This document shows, piece after piece, positions 7,470 through 16,582 of a stretch of 64,000 nt of DNA (within the stretch, counting starts at the first letter, position 1; every line of letters begins with the position of its first letter). The notes below the pieces were generated by a model. It had not been told where the DNA came from and made no database searches. It was given only the letters and a program-made list of their open reading frames with translations. Source of the stretch: Paraburkholderia podalyriae (lineage in GTDB: Bacteria; Pseudomonadota; Gammaproteobacteria; Burkholderiales; Burkholderiaceae); contig NZ_VZQQ01000004.1 of the NCBI RefSeq assembly GCF_014397785.1, positions 1-64,000 of the forward strand, read 5' to 3'. A program made the translations under genes and the position numbers.

Positions 7470-8660
7470 CTAGCGCCGGCGGAACGCATCCAGCGACGAC
7501 AACGCATTGCCGTGGAAATCGAACAGCGTGTTGTTGTCCCACTGATCGCCGGCGCCGACTTTCCAGCCGACGTTCGGCGTCGGAATCCACTCGGGCTCCC
7601 ACCAGAACACGCCCTTGCCGTGGCCGTCGGGGATCGCATTCACGATGTCGGTCACCGCGCCGAGAAACTGCGCCTGGCCGGCGGGCGTCTGCGGGTACGG
7701 CGAAGTGCCGACGTTGGTCATCGAGTCCGGTTCCGAATCGCCGTCGCTGGTCGTCCACGGATACGCGGTCTCGACGACGATCACATCCTTGTCGTAGCGT
7801 GTCGCAAGGTCGTTCACGTTGCCCTGCAGGTCGCTGAACGAGCCTTGCCATTGCGGGTAGTACGACAGGCCGATCACGTCGAACGTGACGCCACGCTGCG
7901 TCATGCTGTCGAACCACCAGCGGCTCGTCGCGTTGTTGCCGCCGCTGTCGATATGCAGCATCACCTTGATGCGCCCGTCGACGGATTTGACCGCGTCGTG
8001 CCCTGCCTTCAACAGCGCCGCGAGGTTATCGAGCTGATCGTACTTGCCGAGCGGCCACAGCATGCCGCCGGTGATCTCGTTGCCGATCTGCACCCACTCG
8101 GGATGCACGCCGTCGCGCTCAAGCATCTGCAACACATTCGATGTATACGCCGACAGCAGCGCGCAGGTCTCGGTGATGTCCTTGCCGGCCCAGTCGTGCG
8201 GCGGGTACTGCTTGCCCGGATCGGCCCACCAGTCGCTGTAGTGGAAGTCGATCAGAATGCGCAGGCCGAGCGCGGCGGCGCGGCGCGCGAGCATGCGCAC
8301 GTGCCCGGCATCGTTCCAGCCGGCCGCGGGACTCTGATTGGCCGGAAAGAAGTCAGGATTGCCGGGGTCATTCCACACCTTGATACGGATCGAATCGACG
8401 CAGTGACGCTTCAGAATCTGCAGGCAGTCGTGCGCCTCGCCATGCTCGTAGTACTTCGCGCCGTTCGCTTCGAGTTCGAGCAACGTCGAGACATCCGCGC
8501 CCATCGCGAAGCGGCTCGCGCGCGCGGCGGCGTCCTGCGCCGTGGCGTTGCCGGGCGCCCCACCTTGCTCGGCCGCAACTGCGGGCGCGCCGAGCGTCGC
8601 ACCGACCCCCGCCGCTGCAGCGGCGCCCGCCAGCCATCCCAGCATTTCTCTTCGGTTCAT
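7470..8660 (-). CDS. ganB: GH53 endo-beta-1,4-galactanase, Tat-exported
   Basis: Cleaves beta-1,4-galactan of pectin side chains into galacto-oligosaccharides. 396 aa with a twin-arginine signal (NRREMLGWLAGAAAAAG, then an AVA cleavage region), so the folded enzyme is sent to the periplasm. The GH53 barrel shows the family sequence FAMGADVS, the acid/base glutamate in QIGNEITGG, and the nucleophile glutamate in VVVETAYPW, ending with WEPEW. It is the last gene of the galactan operon. Upstream order GH42, two permeases and binding protein matches B. subtilis ganSPQAB. A half-site resembling the operators near 15.2 kb lies just before its start (about 8674-8683), but the full dyad is absent. 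Confidence 0.93.
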   Translation of the reverse strand: MNRREMLGWLAGAAAAAGVGATLGAPAVAAEQGGAPGNATAQDAAARASRFAMGADVSTLLELEANGAKYYEHGEAHDCLQILKRHCVDSIRIKVWNDPGNPDFFPANQSPAAGWNDAGHVRMLARRAAALGLRILIDFHYSDWWADPGKQYPPHDWAGKDITETCALLSAYTSNVLQMLERDGVHPEWVQIGNEITGGMLWPLGKYDQLDNLAALLKAGHDAVKSVDGRIKVMLHIDSGGNNATSRWWFDSMTQRGVTFDVIGLSYYPQWQGSFSDLQGNVNDLATRYDKDVIVVETAYPWTTSDGDSEPDSMTNVGTSPYPQTPAGQAQFLGAVTDIVNAIPDGHGKGVFWWEPEWIPTPNVGWKVGAGDQWDNNTLFDFHGNALSSLDAFRRR

Positions 8661-8818
8661 CCGTCATCCTCCATCGATTAAATGGCGGCTCTTTGCGGGC
8701 CGCCTGGTCCTGGTTTGATGCGTCCGTGTTGCAACCTACGAGCTTTGAACTGCGAGTTTTCAGGCTGCTGCTACCGCTTCCTCCCTGGTTGAGTTCCTGA
8801 TGTGAAAACCATGCCGCG

Positions 8819-10783
8819 TCACGCGTCTTTCCACACGCAAACGTCGCCGGTATTCAGGCGCGGCTCGCCGAGCACGAACGTCGCATTGCGCGGCGCAGGC
8901 GCCTGCACCGGTTGCGCGCCGAAATTGAATGCGAAGGTCAGGCCGCCGCGGCGGCGAAGCCGCAGCCCGTCGGCCAGCACCAGCGTAGCTAGCCCGGCAT
9001 CGTGCCCCGCCTGCCGCAACACCGCGCGATGCAGTTCATGCGACAGCCAGCCGGCCACATAGCGCACATTGCCGTGCGTCAGCAACGCGGGCCACGCATC
9101 GTTGAAGCGAGCGGCGACGCGTGCCTCGCCATTGGCGCGCACATGCTCGCGCCAGTGCAGCGCGTGGCCCTCTGTGCCATCGATCGACAGCGCGGGCGCA
9201 AGCGTCGGCCGCAGCGTTTCGACTTCGAGCACCTGGATCGGCAGCACGCGCTGCAACGCACCGGGCGGCAGATTGCCGGGAATCGCGAACGCGTCGGTTT
9301 TCGAGCCGCTGCGCGGGCCGAACACCCATTGCGCGTTCGAACGCGCGATCTGCTCGACGAGCGCGGCGTCGATCACCGCAAGACTCGGCACGACGACTAG
9401 CTGGTAGCCCGACAGATCGGCGCGGCTCGACACGATATCGACATCGAGTCCGAGTTCGCGCAGCGACTCGTAGTAGTCGAACGCGAGCGTCTGATAGTCG
9501 AAGCCCTTGCCGTGGCGCTGGATTTCGAACATCCACTGCGTGTCGTAGTCGAATACCAGCGCGGTAGCCGCGTGCGCGGGCGCGGCGAGCGTCGACAGGA
9601 CCGTACTGCCCGCGATTTCACGCGCGACCCGTTGTACCTCCAGACCACCCGGCGACAGTTCGTTGTTGGGCAGATTGAGCCCGGAATGCATCTGCTCCTG
9701 CGCGTACGGGCACTGGCGCCACCGGAAGTACGACACCAGCTCCGCGCCATGCGCGAACGCCTCGTATGCCCACAGCCGCACCATGCCCGGCGCGGGCACC
9801 GGATTCCACGCCGCCCAGTTCACCGGACCGGCCTGCTGCTCCATCACCCAGAAACGACCGCCGCCAACGCCCCGATAGCGGTCGTGATCGAACGCCGATA
9901 CGTCGGGATGCCCGGTGCGCGCGAAGCGCGCCTTCTGCTCCTGCGGCAACGCGATCGATTCGGTGCGCGCGATCGGATAGCTGTCCCATGCGGCGACGTC
10001 GATCGCGTTGTCGGCGGCGAAACGATAGTGATCGAAGGTCGTGAAAAAGCCCATGAAGTTGTGCAACAGATCCGCGTTCGGCGCATGCTCGCGCAGCACG
10101 TCGATCTGCTCGCGATGGAAGCTCGCCACCTCGTCGGACATGAAGCGGCGGAACTCGAGCAGATGGATCGGATTCGCGTCGGTGGGTGTCAGCGTCGGCA
10201 GGCCGATCGCGTCGAACGACGGGTACTCCATGCTCCAGAACACATTGCCCCACGCGTCGTTCAACGCGCCGATCGCTCCGTAGCGCCGCGCAAGCCACGC
10301 GTGAAAGCGCTGCAACGCCGCGGCCGAATAGCTCGGCACCGTGTCGTGGCAGCCGAGTTCGTTATCGGTCTGCCATGCGACGATCGACGGATGCCGTCCA
10401 TAGCGCTTTGCCATCGCGGTGACGATGCGCACGCATTCGCGCCGGTACGTGTCGCTCGAAATGTCGTAGTGACGCCGGGAGCCGAAATTCCAGCGCGTGC
10501 CGTCCGGGCGCACCGGCAACGCGTCCGGATGCGCGTCGACGAGCCACTTCGGCGGCGACGCGGTCGGCGTGCCGAGCACGAGTTTGAGGCCCGCTTTCGC
10601 GAGCGTTTCGATCGCTTCGTCGAGCCATTGCCAGTCGTATTCGCCGGCGCGCGGCTCCATGCGGCTCCACGCGAATTCGGCGATCCGCACATGCGTGATG
10701 CCGAGTTCGACCATACGTTGCGCGTCGTCGGCCCACATCGCGCGCGGCCATTGTTCCGGGTAGTAGCAGACACCAAGTTGCAT
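8819..10783 (-). CDS. ganA: GH42 beta-galactosidase
   Basis: Cytoplasmic enzyme hydrolysing imported galacto-oligosaccharides, 654 aa without signal peptide. The N-terminal TIM barrel begins MQLGVCYYPEQWPRAMW, the canonical GH42 opening. The acid/base is Glu142 in TDNELG and the nucleophile Glu315 in WVMEQQAG. A trimerisation domain and a small C-terminal domain follow. ATG 10783 is preferred to the TTG 42 bp upstream because family members start at this sequence. It lies 60 bp after the permease gene and 158 bp before GH53 in the same direction. Confidence 0.94.
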   Translation of the reverse strand: MQLGVCYYPEQWPRAMWADDAQRMVELGITHVRIAEFAWSRMEPRAGEYDWQWLDEAIETLAKAGLKLVLGTPTASPPKWLVDAHPDALPVRPDGTRWNFGSRRHYDISSDTYRRECVRIVTAMAKRYGRHPSIVAWQTDNELGCHDTVPSYSAAALQRFHAWLARRYGAIGALNDAWGNVFWSMEYPSFDAIGLPTLTPTDANPIHLLEFRRFMSDEVASFHREQIDVLREHAPNADLLHNFMGFFTTFDHYRFAADNAIDVAAWDSYPIARTESIALPQEQKARFARTGHPDVSAFDHDRYRGVGGGRFWVMEQQAGPVNWAAWNPVPAPGMVRLWAYEAFAHGAELVSYFRWRQCPYAQEQMHSGLNLPNNELSPGGLEVQRVAREIAGSTVLSTLAAPAHAATALVFDYDTQWMFEIQRHGKGFDYQTLAFDYYESLRELGLDVDIVSSRADLSGYQLVVVPSLAVIDAALVEQIARSNAQWVFGPRSGSKTDAFAIPGNLPPGALQRVLPIQVLEVETLRPTLAPALSIDGTEGHALHWREHVRANGEARVAARFNDAWPALLTHGNVRYVAGWLSHELHRAVLRQAGHDAGLATLVLADGLRLRRRGGLTFAFNFGAQPVQAPAPRNATFVLGEPRLNTGDVCVWKDA

Positions 10784-10843
10784 GTGAAAGTCTCGTGGTG
10801 AGTTGACGTCGAGCCGTCGTTTCAATCGTGTATCAAGCGCCGT

Positions 10844-11695
10844 TTATCCCTTGCTCGCCCCGAAGGTCAGTCCGGCGACGAAGTGTCTCTGCATCCCAAA
10901 GAACATCAGCACCGAAGGCAATGCGGCCAACACCGAGCCCGCCGCGACCAGGTTCCACGCGGTCGTCCATTGTCCTTTCAGCGCGGCGACGCCCACTGTG
11001 ATCGGCGCGGCGTCGTCGCCTTGCGTGAGGCACAGCGCCCAGAAGTAGTCGTTCCACACGAACGTGAACACGAGGATCGCGAGCGCGGCGAGCGCCGGGC
11101 GGATCAGCGGCAGCACGATACGCAAGTAGATCGTCCACTCGCTCGCGCCTTCGACGCGCGCGGCCTCGATCATCTCGAACGGCAGCTGCTTGATGAAGTT
11201 GCGTAAAAACAAGGTGCAAAAGCCGGTCTGGAACGACACATGAAAGATCACCAGCGCCCACACGGTGTTGAACAGGCCGAACTTCAGCGCCATGTCGCGC
11301 ACCGGAATCATCAGGATCTGGATCGGCACGAAATTGCCGGCGACGAACGCGAACAGCACGGCCGTGTTGCCCGGAAAGCGGTACGTCGCCAACGCGAAGC
11401 CCGCCATCGACGCCAGCACGATCGCGCCGACTACAGACGGCACCGTGATCAGCACGCTATTGGCGAAGTAATGCAGCATCGCCGTTTGCGTGAGCGCGGT
11501 GCCGTAGTTTTCCAGTAGCGCGAAATGTTTCGGCCACGTCCAGTAGTCGCCCTGCGACAACTCGTCGGTCGAGCGGATCGACGTCAGCAGCACGGCGAGC
11601 ATCGGCAGCAGCCAGATAAACAGCGCAAGCGGCAGCGAGGCCTTGTAAAGCGTGCGATTCAGCGGTTTCCAGCGTTCGACGGGAAGCGGATACAT
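10844..11695 (-). CDS. ganQ: ABC sugar transporter permease, MalG type
   Basis: Inner-membrane permease subunit, 283 aa, six predicted membrane segments. The EAA loop contacting the ATPase is visible as EAARVEGASEWTIYLRI around residues 183-199. With the MalF-type subunit upstream it forms the channel for galacto-oligosaccharides, inferred from the adjoining GH42 and GH53. It is 27 bp from its partner permease. Confidence 0.9.
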   Translation of the reverse strand: MYPLPVERWKPLNRTLYKASLPLALFIWLLPMLAVLLTSIRSTDELSQGDYWTWPKHFALLENYGTALTQTAMLHYFANSVLITVPSVVGAIVLASMAGFALATYRFPGNTAVLFAFVAGNFVPIQILMIPVRDMALKFGLFNTVWALVIFHVSFQTGFCTLFLRNFIKQLPFEMIEAARVEGASEWTIYLRIVLPLIRPALAALAILVFTFVWNDYFWALCLTQGDDAAPITVGVAALKGQWTTAWNLVAAGSVLAALPSVLMFFGMQRHFVAGLTFGASKG

Positions 11696-11722
11696 GACCT
11701 TGTACTCCTGAGGTTCAGGGAA

Positions 11723-12628
11723 TCAGCGTTCCTCGCGCAGCATGCGGCGCAGATGGAACACGATATAGACGAGCATGATCGCGAACAGCACGACCGCAAT
11801 CGCGGCGGAATAGCCTTCGCGGTAGTATTTGATCGCCTGGTCGTACATGAAGTAGGCGAGCACGGTAGAGCTGTCGAACGGACCGCCGCCGCTCATCACG
11901 GCGATCAGATCGAAGCTGCGCAATGCGCCGATCACGGTCAGCACTACCGCCATGAAGGTGGCGGGCCGCAATTGCGGCAGTATCACGTGCCACAGCAGAC
12001 GCAGCCCTTGCGCGCCTTCCATGCGCGCGGCCTCGACCACTTCGGGATTGATACCGGTAAGCCCGGTCAGATACAGCACCATGCAGAACGGCGTCTGCGG
12101 CCACAGCGCGGCGAAGATGATGCCGAACGTGACCGTGTGAGGATCGCCGAGCACCGGAATGCCACGACCGACGATCAACCGCAGCAGCCCGAACGTCGGG
12201 TCGTAGAACCAGCTGAACACGAGACCCACCACGACGCCCGACAGCACGAACGGTGCGAAAAACAGCGACTTCACGACACGCATGCCGCGCACGTGCTGGT
12301 TCAGATACAGCGCGAACAGCAGACCCAGAGGCGGCGCGAGCAGAAACAGCGCAAGCCAGATCAGGTTGTTCTTTAGCGCCGTATAAAACGTGTCGGACTG
12401 AAACAGCTCGACGTAATTGGCGAGACCCGCGAAGGTCTTCGGCGTCATGCCGTCCCAGTTGTAGAAGCTCAGCGAAATGCTGCTGATGATCGGATAGATC
12501 ACGCACAGCGTGAACAATGCGCAGCCCGGCAGCAGAAAGAAAAATGCGGCGCGATGCTGATGACGGCGCGTCGTCGAGACGCGACGGTGCCGCGCCGCGG
12601 GCAGGCGGCGCGCTGCGGTATGAGACAT
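11723..12628 (-). CDS. ganP: ABC sugar transporter permease, MalF type
   Basis: Inner-membrane permease, 301 aa. A basic N-terminal stretch (RRLPAARHRRVSTTRRHQHR) precedes the first membrane segment FFFLLPGCALFTLCVIYP. The EAA loop is EAARMEGAQGLRLLWHVILP. It lies between the binding protein (78 bp upstream) and the MalG-type permease. Substrate assignment to galactan oligomers comes from the operon. Confidence 0.9.
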   Translation of the reverse strand: MSHTAARRLPAARHRRVSTTRRHQHRAAFFFLLPGCALFTLCVIYPIISSISLSFYNWDGMTPKTFAGLANYVELFQSDTFYTALKNNLIWLALFLLAPPLGLLFALYLNQHVRGMRVVKSLFFAPFVLSGVVVGLVFSWFYDPTFGLLRLIVGRGIPVLGDPHTVTFGIIFAALWPQTPFCMVLYLTGLTGINPEVVEAARMEGAQGLRLLWHVILPQLRPATFMAVVLTVIGALRSFDLIAVMSGGGPFDSSTVLAYFMYDQAIKYYREGYSAAIAVVLFAIMLVYIVFHLRRMLREER

Positions 12629-12706
12629 GGAACGGCCTCGTCGGAAATCGAAGGCGGAATCTGGGCGCTGAAGCCGGCCGCGAACACGCGGCCGGCGCGG
12701 CGGGAC

Positions 12707-13960
12707 TTACTTCTGGTAGATGCGCTTGCGCGTCGCTTCGAGATGAGCGAGCACGCCGTCGAGTTGCGACGGATCGCTGTAGAACTGCTGCATGCCCTTC
12801 ATGCCTTCGTCGGCCATTTCCTTTTGCATATCGCGATCGTAGAACTGCGCGATGCCGCCCTTCGTGTTCGCGAGCGTCTGGAAGCCGACCTTCGAAATCG
12901 CATCTTCAGGCGGCGCCGCCTGGCTGTTCGACGGCAAGGTTCCCCAGCCCTTCGCAAGTTCGGCGTTGATCTTCGGCGTCTCCATGAACGCGAGCAGCTT
13001 GCGCGCGTCCGCCTTGTTCTTTGCCTTTGCCGGAACCAGCAGTACGTTGACGGGACCATCCTCGGCCATCGGTACATTTGCGTCGATCACCGGGAAGCGG
13101 AAAAAGCCGATCTGATCTTTAATCGACGGCGGGAAGCTCGCCGAAAAGAAGGTGCCCATCAGCATCATCGCGGCTTTGCCGTTGTTGAGGATCGGGCCGA
13201 TCGAATCGACGTCGTACGACAGCGCGTTCTCGATGAAGTCGTGATTGTCGAGCAGGGTCTTCCACGTCGTGTAGACCTTCTTCACGCGCGGATCGGTGTA
13301 TGGAATTTCGCCGGCCATCAGCTTCTGGTGGAATTCGTTGCCGTTGATGCGCAGATCGAGATAGTCGAACCAGGCGGCAAGCGTCCAGCTATCGCGCGCG
13401 GCCACCGCGATCGGCGCGACGCCGATTGCCTTCAGCTGCCTGTTGGCTTCGAGCAGTTCGTCCCATGTTTTCGGCTCGCTCTTGATGCCGGCCTTCTCGA
13501 ACAGATCCTTGCGATAGAAGAAGCCGTACGCGTCATAGCCGAGCGGCGCCGCATACTGCTTGCCCTTGTACGTCGACGCGTCCTTGACCGACGCATATTG
13601 CTGCGACCAGCCGTTCTTCGCCCAGTCGGAGCTCAGATCTTCGAGCAGACCACGTTGCGCGTAATAGGCCATCCGTTCGCCATCGTGCCACGACACGACG
13701 TCGGGCGGATCGGTGGCGAGCCAGCCGCCCATCTGCACCTTGTACGCTTCCTCGGTCACGTAGGTGATTTTCAGGTCGATGTCGGGATTGGCTTTCTTGA
13801 ACTGGTCGAATGCGTCCTGCCAGGTCGAGCGCTGATTACCACGCGCCGATACGTTGACGTTCAGCGTGGCCGCGTCGACTGCGGCGCCGCCGAGCGCGCC
13901 GGCCACCACGGCGGCGGCGATCGACACCTGTGCAAAACGGCGAAGGCGAAGAGCGATCAT
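12707..13960 (-). CDS. ganS: extracellular sugar-binding protein (family 1) for galacto-oligosaccharides
   Basis: Periplasmic binding protein of 417 aa with a Sec signal (VSIAAAVVAGALGGAAVDA, then ATLNVNVSARG). The mature protein shows the family-1 solute-binding pattern: FKKANPDIDLKITYV near the N-terminus, DPPDVVSWHDGERMAYYAQRGLLEDLS, and a late GWGTLPSN segment. It delivers oligosaccharide to the two permeases. It lies 117 bp after the ATPase gene, all in one direction, and no second operator is seen before it. Confidence 0.9.
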   Translation of the reverse strand: MIALRLRRFAQVSIAAAVVAGALGGAAVDAATLNVNVSARGNQRSTWQDAFDQFKKANPDIDLKITYVTEEAYKVQMGGWLATDPPDVVSWHDGERMAYYAQRGLLEDLSSDWAKNGWSQQYASVKDASTYKGKQYAAPLGYDAYGFFYRKDLFEKAGIKSEPKTWDELLEANRQLKAIGVAPIAVAARDSWTLAAWFDYLDLRINGNEFHQKLMAGEIPYTDPRVKKVYTTWKTLLDNHDFIENALSYDVDSIGPILNNGKAAMMLMGTFFSASFPPSIKDQIGFFRFPVIDANVPMAEDGPVNVLLVPAKAKNKADARKLLAFMETPKINAELAKGWGTLPSNSQAAPPEDAISKVGFQTLANTKGGIAQFYDRDMQKEMADEGMKGMQQFYSDPSQLDGVLAHLEATRKRIYQK

Positions 13961-14077
13961 CTATGTCTCCTTGTCTACCTTGTTGACCGGCTACGCAACG
14001 TGGCCGGCGATGTAACCCGCTCTATGGCGGAATTCAGTCTGGCGAACCATCGATGCAGGTCCGCCGTCGTCGATCGA

Positions 14078-15217
14078 TCAGGCGGCCGCGCGTTCCGGTT
14101 CGAACGTGCTACGCCGCAGCGCGAGTCCCTGTTCGTCGAACAGATGACAAGCAGCGGGCGGAACCCGCACGCGGATGCGCTCGCCCGCGCCGAGCGGCGT
14201 ATCGCCGGGCGCCTTCGCGATCAGCGTGCCGCTCGCATGGTCCGCGTGAATATAGCTGTGCTCGCCGAGCCGTTCCGACAGAACGATCGAGCACGGAATA
14301 AACTGCTCGTCGCCGTCGAGCCGCAGATGCTCGGGACGCACGCCAAGCGTGACGCGCTGGCCGCGTTGCAGCCGTTCGCCATCGACGTGCGCGACCAGCT
14401 TTCCCACGCCCGCCGCAAACGACACCGTCACGCGCCCCGGCTCGATCGATTCGACAGCCGCATCGATGAAGTTCATGCGCGGCGAGCCGATAAAGCCCGC
14501 GACGAAGCGCGACTTCGGGTGGTGATACAGTTCGAGCGGCGCACCGCTCTGCGCGATGCTGCCGAAGCACTCGGCATCCGCGCCCGCATGCAGCAGCACG
14601 ATGCGATCGGCGAGCGTCATCGCTTCGACCTGGTCGTGCGTCACGTAGACGACGCTCGCGCTCGCGAAGCGCTGATGCAGACGCGCGATCTCGACGCGTG
14701 TCTGGCCGCGCAGCGCCGCATCGAGATTCGATAGCGGCTCGTCGAACAGAAACACGCCCGGCTCGCGAACGATCGCACGGCCGATCGCGACGCGCTGCCG
14801 CTGCCCGCCCGACAGCGCTTTCGGATGCCGCTCGAGCAGGCCCTCCAGTTGCAGAATCCGCGCGGCTTCGCGCACCTTGCGCTCGATCACGTCCTTCGGC
14901 TGTTTGGCGAGCTTCAATCCGAACGCCATGTTGTCGAATACGGTCATGTGCGGAAACAGCGCGTAGCTCTGGAACACCATCGCGACGCCGCGTTCCGCAG
15001 CCGGCACGTCGTTGACGAGTCGCCCGCCGATATGCAGTTCGCCTTCGCTGAGGTCTTCGAGACCGGCGATCATCCGTAGCAAGGTCGACTTGCCGCAGCC
15101 CGAGGGGCCCAGAAACACGCAGAACTCGTGCTGCGCAATTTCCAGATTCACGCGCCGGATCACCGGCGGATGGTCGCCGTAGGCTTTTTGCACATCGCTC
15201 AAATGAATCGTCGCCAT
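14078..15217 (-). CDS. ABC transporter ATP-binding protein, UgpC/MsmK type
   Basis: ATPase subunit of the galactan-oligomer importer, 379 aa. Walker A GPSGCGKST, Q-loop VFQSYALFPHMTV, signature LSGGQRQRVAIGRA, Walker B VFLFDEPLSNLD and the switch histidine YVTHDQVEAMT are all intact. A C-terminal TOBE/MOP-type domain (about 240-379, GVRPEHLRL) is typical of the MalK/UgpC subfamily. ATG 15217 is preceded by GGAGAC. It is the first gene of the operon and sits directly behind two operator palindromes. B. subtilis lacks an ATPase in its gan operon and uses the shared MsmX, so the dedicated copy is a difference. Confidence 0.93.
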   Translation of the reverse strand: MATIHLSDVQKAYGDHPPVIRRVNLEIAQHEFCVFLGPSGCGKSTLLRMIAGLEDLSEGELHIGGRLVNDVPAAERGVAMVFQSYALFPHMTVFDNMAFGLKLAKQPKDVIERKVREAARILQLEGLLERHPKALSGGQRQRVAIGRAIVREPGVFLFDEPLSNLDAALRGQTRVEIARLHQRFASASVVYVTHDQVEAMTLADRIVLLHAGADAECFGSIAQSGAPLELYHHPKSRFVAGFIGSPRMNFIDAAVESIEPGRVTVSFAAGVGKLVAHVDGERLQRGQRVTLGVRPEHLRLDGDEQFIPCSIVLSERLGEHSYIHADHASGTLIAKAPGDTPLGAGERIRVRVPPAACHLFDEQGLALRRSTFEPERAAA

Positions 15218-15232
15218 GCTGTCTCCGCGTTG

Positions 15233-15248
15233 ATTTAACCGCTTAAAT
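15233..15248. promoter_or_regulatory. operator palindrome O1 of the galactan operon
   Basis: ATTTAACCGCTTAAAT fits the symmetric pattern ATTTAA-n-CG-n-TTAAAT with a central CG, the usual form of LacI/GalR-family operators. It lies 16 bp upstream of the ATPase start and would block transcription or initiation when bound. Confidence 0.8.
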
Positions 15249-15287
15249 TTTCGTCGAAATAAAACGCCGGGGCCTTGTGCCGACGGC

Positions 15288-15303
15288 ATTTAATCGCTTA
15301 AAT
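15288..15303. promoter_or_regulatory. operator palindrome O2 of the galactan operon
   Basis: ATTTAATCGCTTAAAT is a second copy of the same 16-bp pattern, 55 bp centre to centre from O1 (about five helical turns). That places both on one face of the DNA, as needed for looping by a tetramer or cooperative dimers. The adjacent LacI gene is the obvious binder. Confidence 0.8.
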
Positions 15304-15421
15304 TCGAGTGCGACGGAAAAAGTCATGGCGGGTGTCTCCGTTGGGTTTTCGAGAAAGTTAGCAATGTCGCAGACCGTTTGCAACATTTGAAGTGTCCTCC
15401 CTAAATCTGGGATAAGCCAAC

Positions 15422-16438
15422 ATGGTCACGCTGTCCGAAGTCGCGAAACGCGCGCAGGTTACCGCCGCCACCGTCTCCAACGTGCTTCGCAATCGCGAGA
15501 AAGTCCGCCCTGAAACGGCTGAGCGCGTATTGCAGGCCATCGCCGAGCTCGGCTATCGGCCGAACCTGAATGCGCGCGCGCTTGCCGAAGGGCGTTCGTC
15601 GACGCTCGCGCTCATGCTGTCGAACATCTCGAACCCGTTTTACCCGGAGTTCGTGCTCGCCGCCGAGCGCGCGGCGCGCAAGACCGGCCATTTCCTGATG
15701 GTCTGCAATACCGACGACGATGCCGAGATCGGCCGCGCGTATCTGAACCAGATTGCCGGCACGCTCGCCGACGGCGTGCTCGTGATGAACACGGACATCA
15801 CGATCAACGACCTGTGCGCTTCGGCGACGCATAGCGCGCCGATTCTGCTCGCCATGTGGGAGCACCCCGAGTCGCCGCCCGCGCTACCGTGCATCGCGGT
15901 CGACTTCGCGCGCGCGGGCGAGCTTGCCGCGCGGCATCTACTCGGACTCGGCCATCGCGAGGTTGGCTTGCTGATCGGAGACGGCTGCGGCGGTTTGCAG
16001 GACGCGCGCTCGAACGGGTTTCGCGCCGCGATGCGCGCGTCCGGCATCGAAGCCGACGCGGCCGCGGTGCTGCAGATTCGCGATTCGATCGACGCCGGCT
16101 TCGCCGCCTGCATGGAGCTGATGGCGAACCGTCCGCAACTGAGCGCGATCTTCGCGACCAACGACCTGCTCGCGATCGGCGCGATACAGGCGTTGATCAC
16201 GCTCGGCCGCTCGGTGCCCGACGACGTGTCGGTGATCGGCATCACCGACATTCAACTCGCGCATCAGGTGCATCCCGCGCTGACGACGGTAGCGATTCAA
16301 ACCGCGGCTGTCGCGCAGTTGTCGATCGAGAGTCTGATCCGTTTGATCCAGACGCCGGAGCGGCAGCCGACGATGGTGCTCGGGCCGCCGCCCGAGCTCG
16401 TGGTGCGCGCATCGACGGGGCCGCGCAAGAAACGATAA
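15422..16438 (+). CDS. LacI/GalR-family repressor of the galactan locus
   Basis: 338 aa. The N-terminal helix-turn-helix with hinge covers residues 1-60 (TLSEVAKRAQVTAATVSNVLRN, then the hinge ALAEGRSSTLALMLSN). The effector-binding periplasmic-protein-like core shows NPFYPEFVLAAERAA and a late IFATNDLLAIGAIQAL. It is divergent from the galactan operon with 204 bp between, which contain the two matched operators. By analogy with GanR, galactobiose or a galacto-oligosaccharide would be the inducer. That is inference. Confidence 0.92.
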   Translation: MVTLSEVAKRAQVTAATVSNVLRNREKVRPETAERVLQAIAELGYRPNLNARALAEGRSSTLALMLSNISNPFYPEFVLAAERAARKTGHFLMVCNTDDDAEIGRAYLNQIAGTLADGVLVMNTDITINDLCASATHSAPILLAMWEHPESPPALPCIAVDFARAGELAARHLLGLGHREVGLLIGDGCGGLQDARSNGFRAAMRASGIEADAAAVLQIRDSIDAGFAACMELMANRPQLSAIFATNDLLAIGAIQALITLGRSVPDDVSVIGITDIQLAHQVHPALTTVAIQTAAVAQLSIESLIRLIQTPERQPTMVLGPPPELVVRASTGPRKKR

Positions 16439-16582
16439 AGCGTTAGCTCACGCGCTGCGCCGCCATGCGCGTGACGATGTCGAACGCTTTCTGCGTCGCG
16501 CTGTTCGGCATCGAGCCAGCGCGCCTGCACGGTGGGCTGATTCCGCGCAGGAACCCGCGGGTCACCCCAGCGATGCAGCGGG

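Noticed and set aside
8674..8683. Third copy of the galactan operator upstream of GH53
   Set aside because: Only the right half (TCGATTAAAT) matches; the left half is unrelated.
12554..14734. 726-codon open frame on the plus strand
   Set aside because: It lies opposite the galactan binding-protein, permease and ATPase genes, whose families are clear.
16439..16582. Possible gene fragment between the LacI and MFS genes
   Set aside because: A minus-strand frame ending AFDIVTRMAAQRVS looks protein-like, but it is too short to name and has no independent start.
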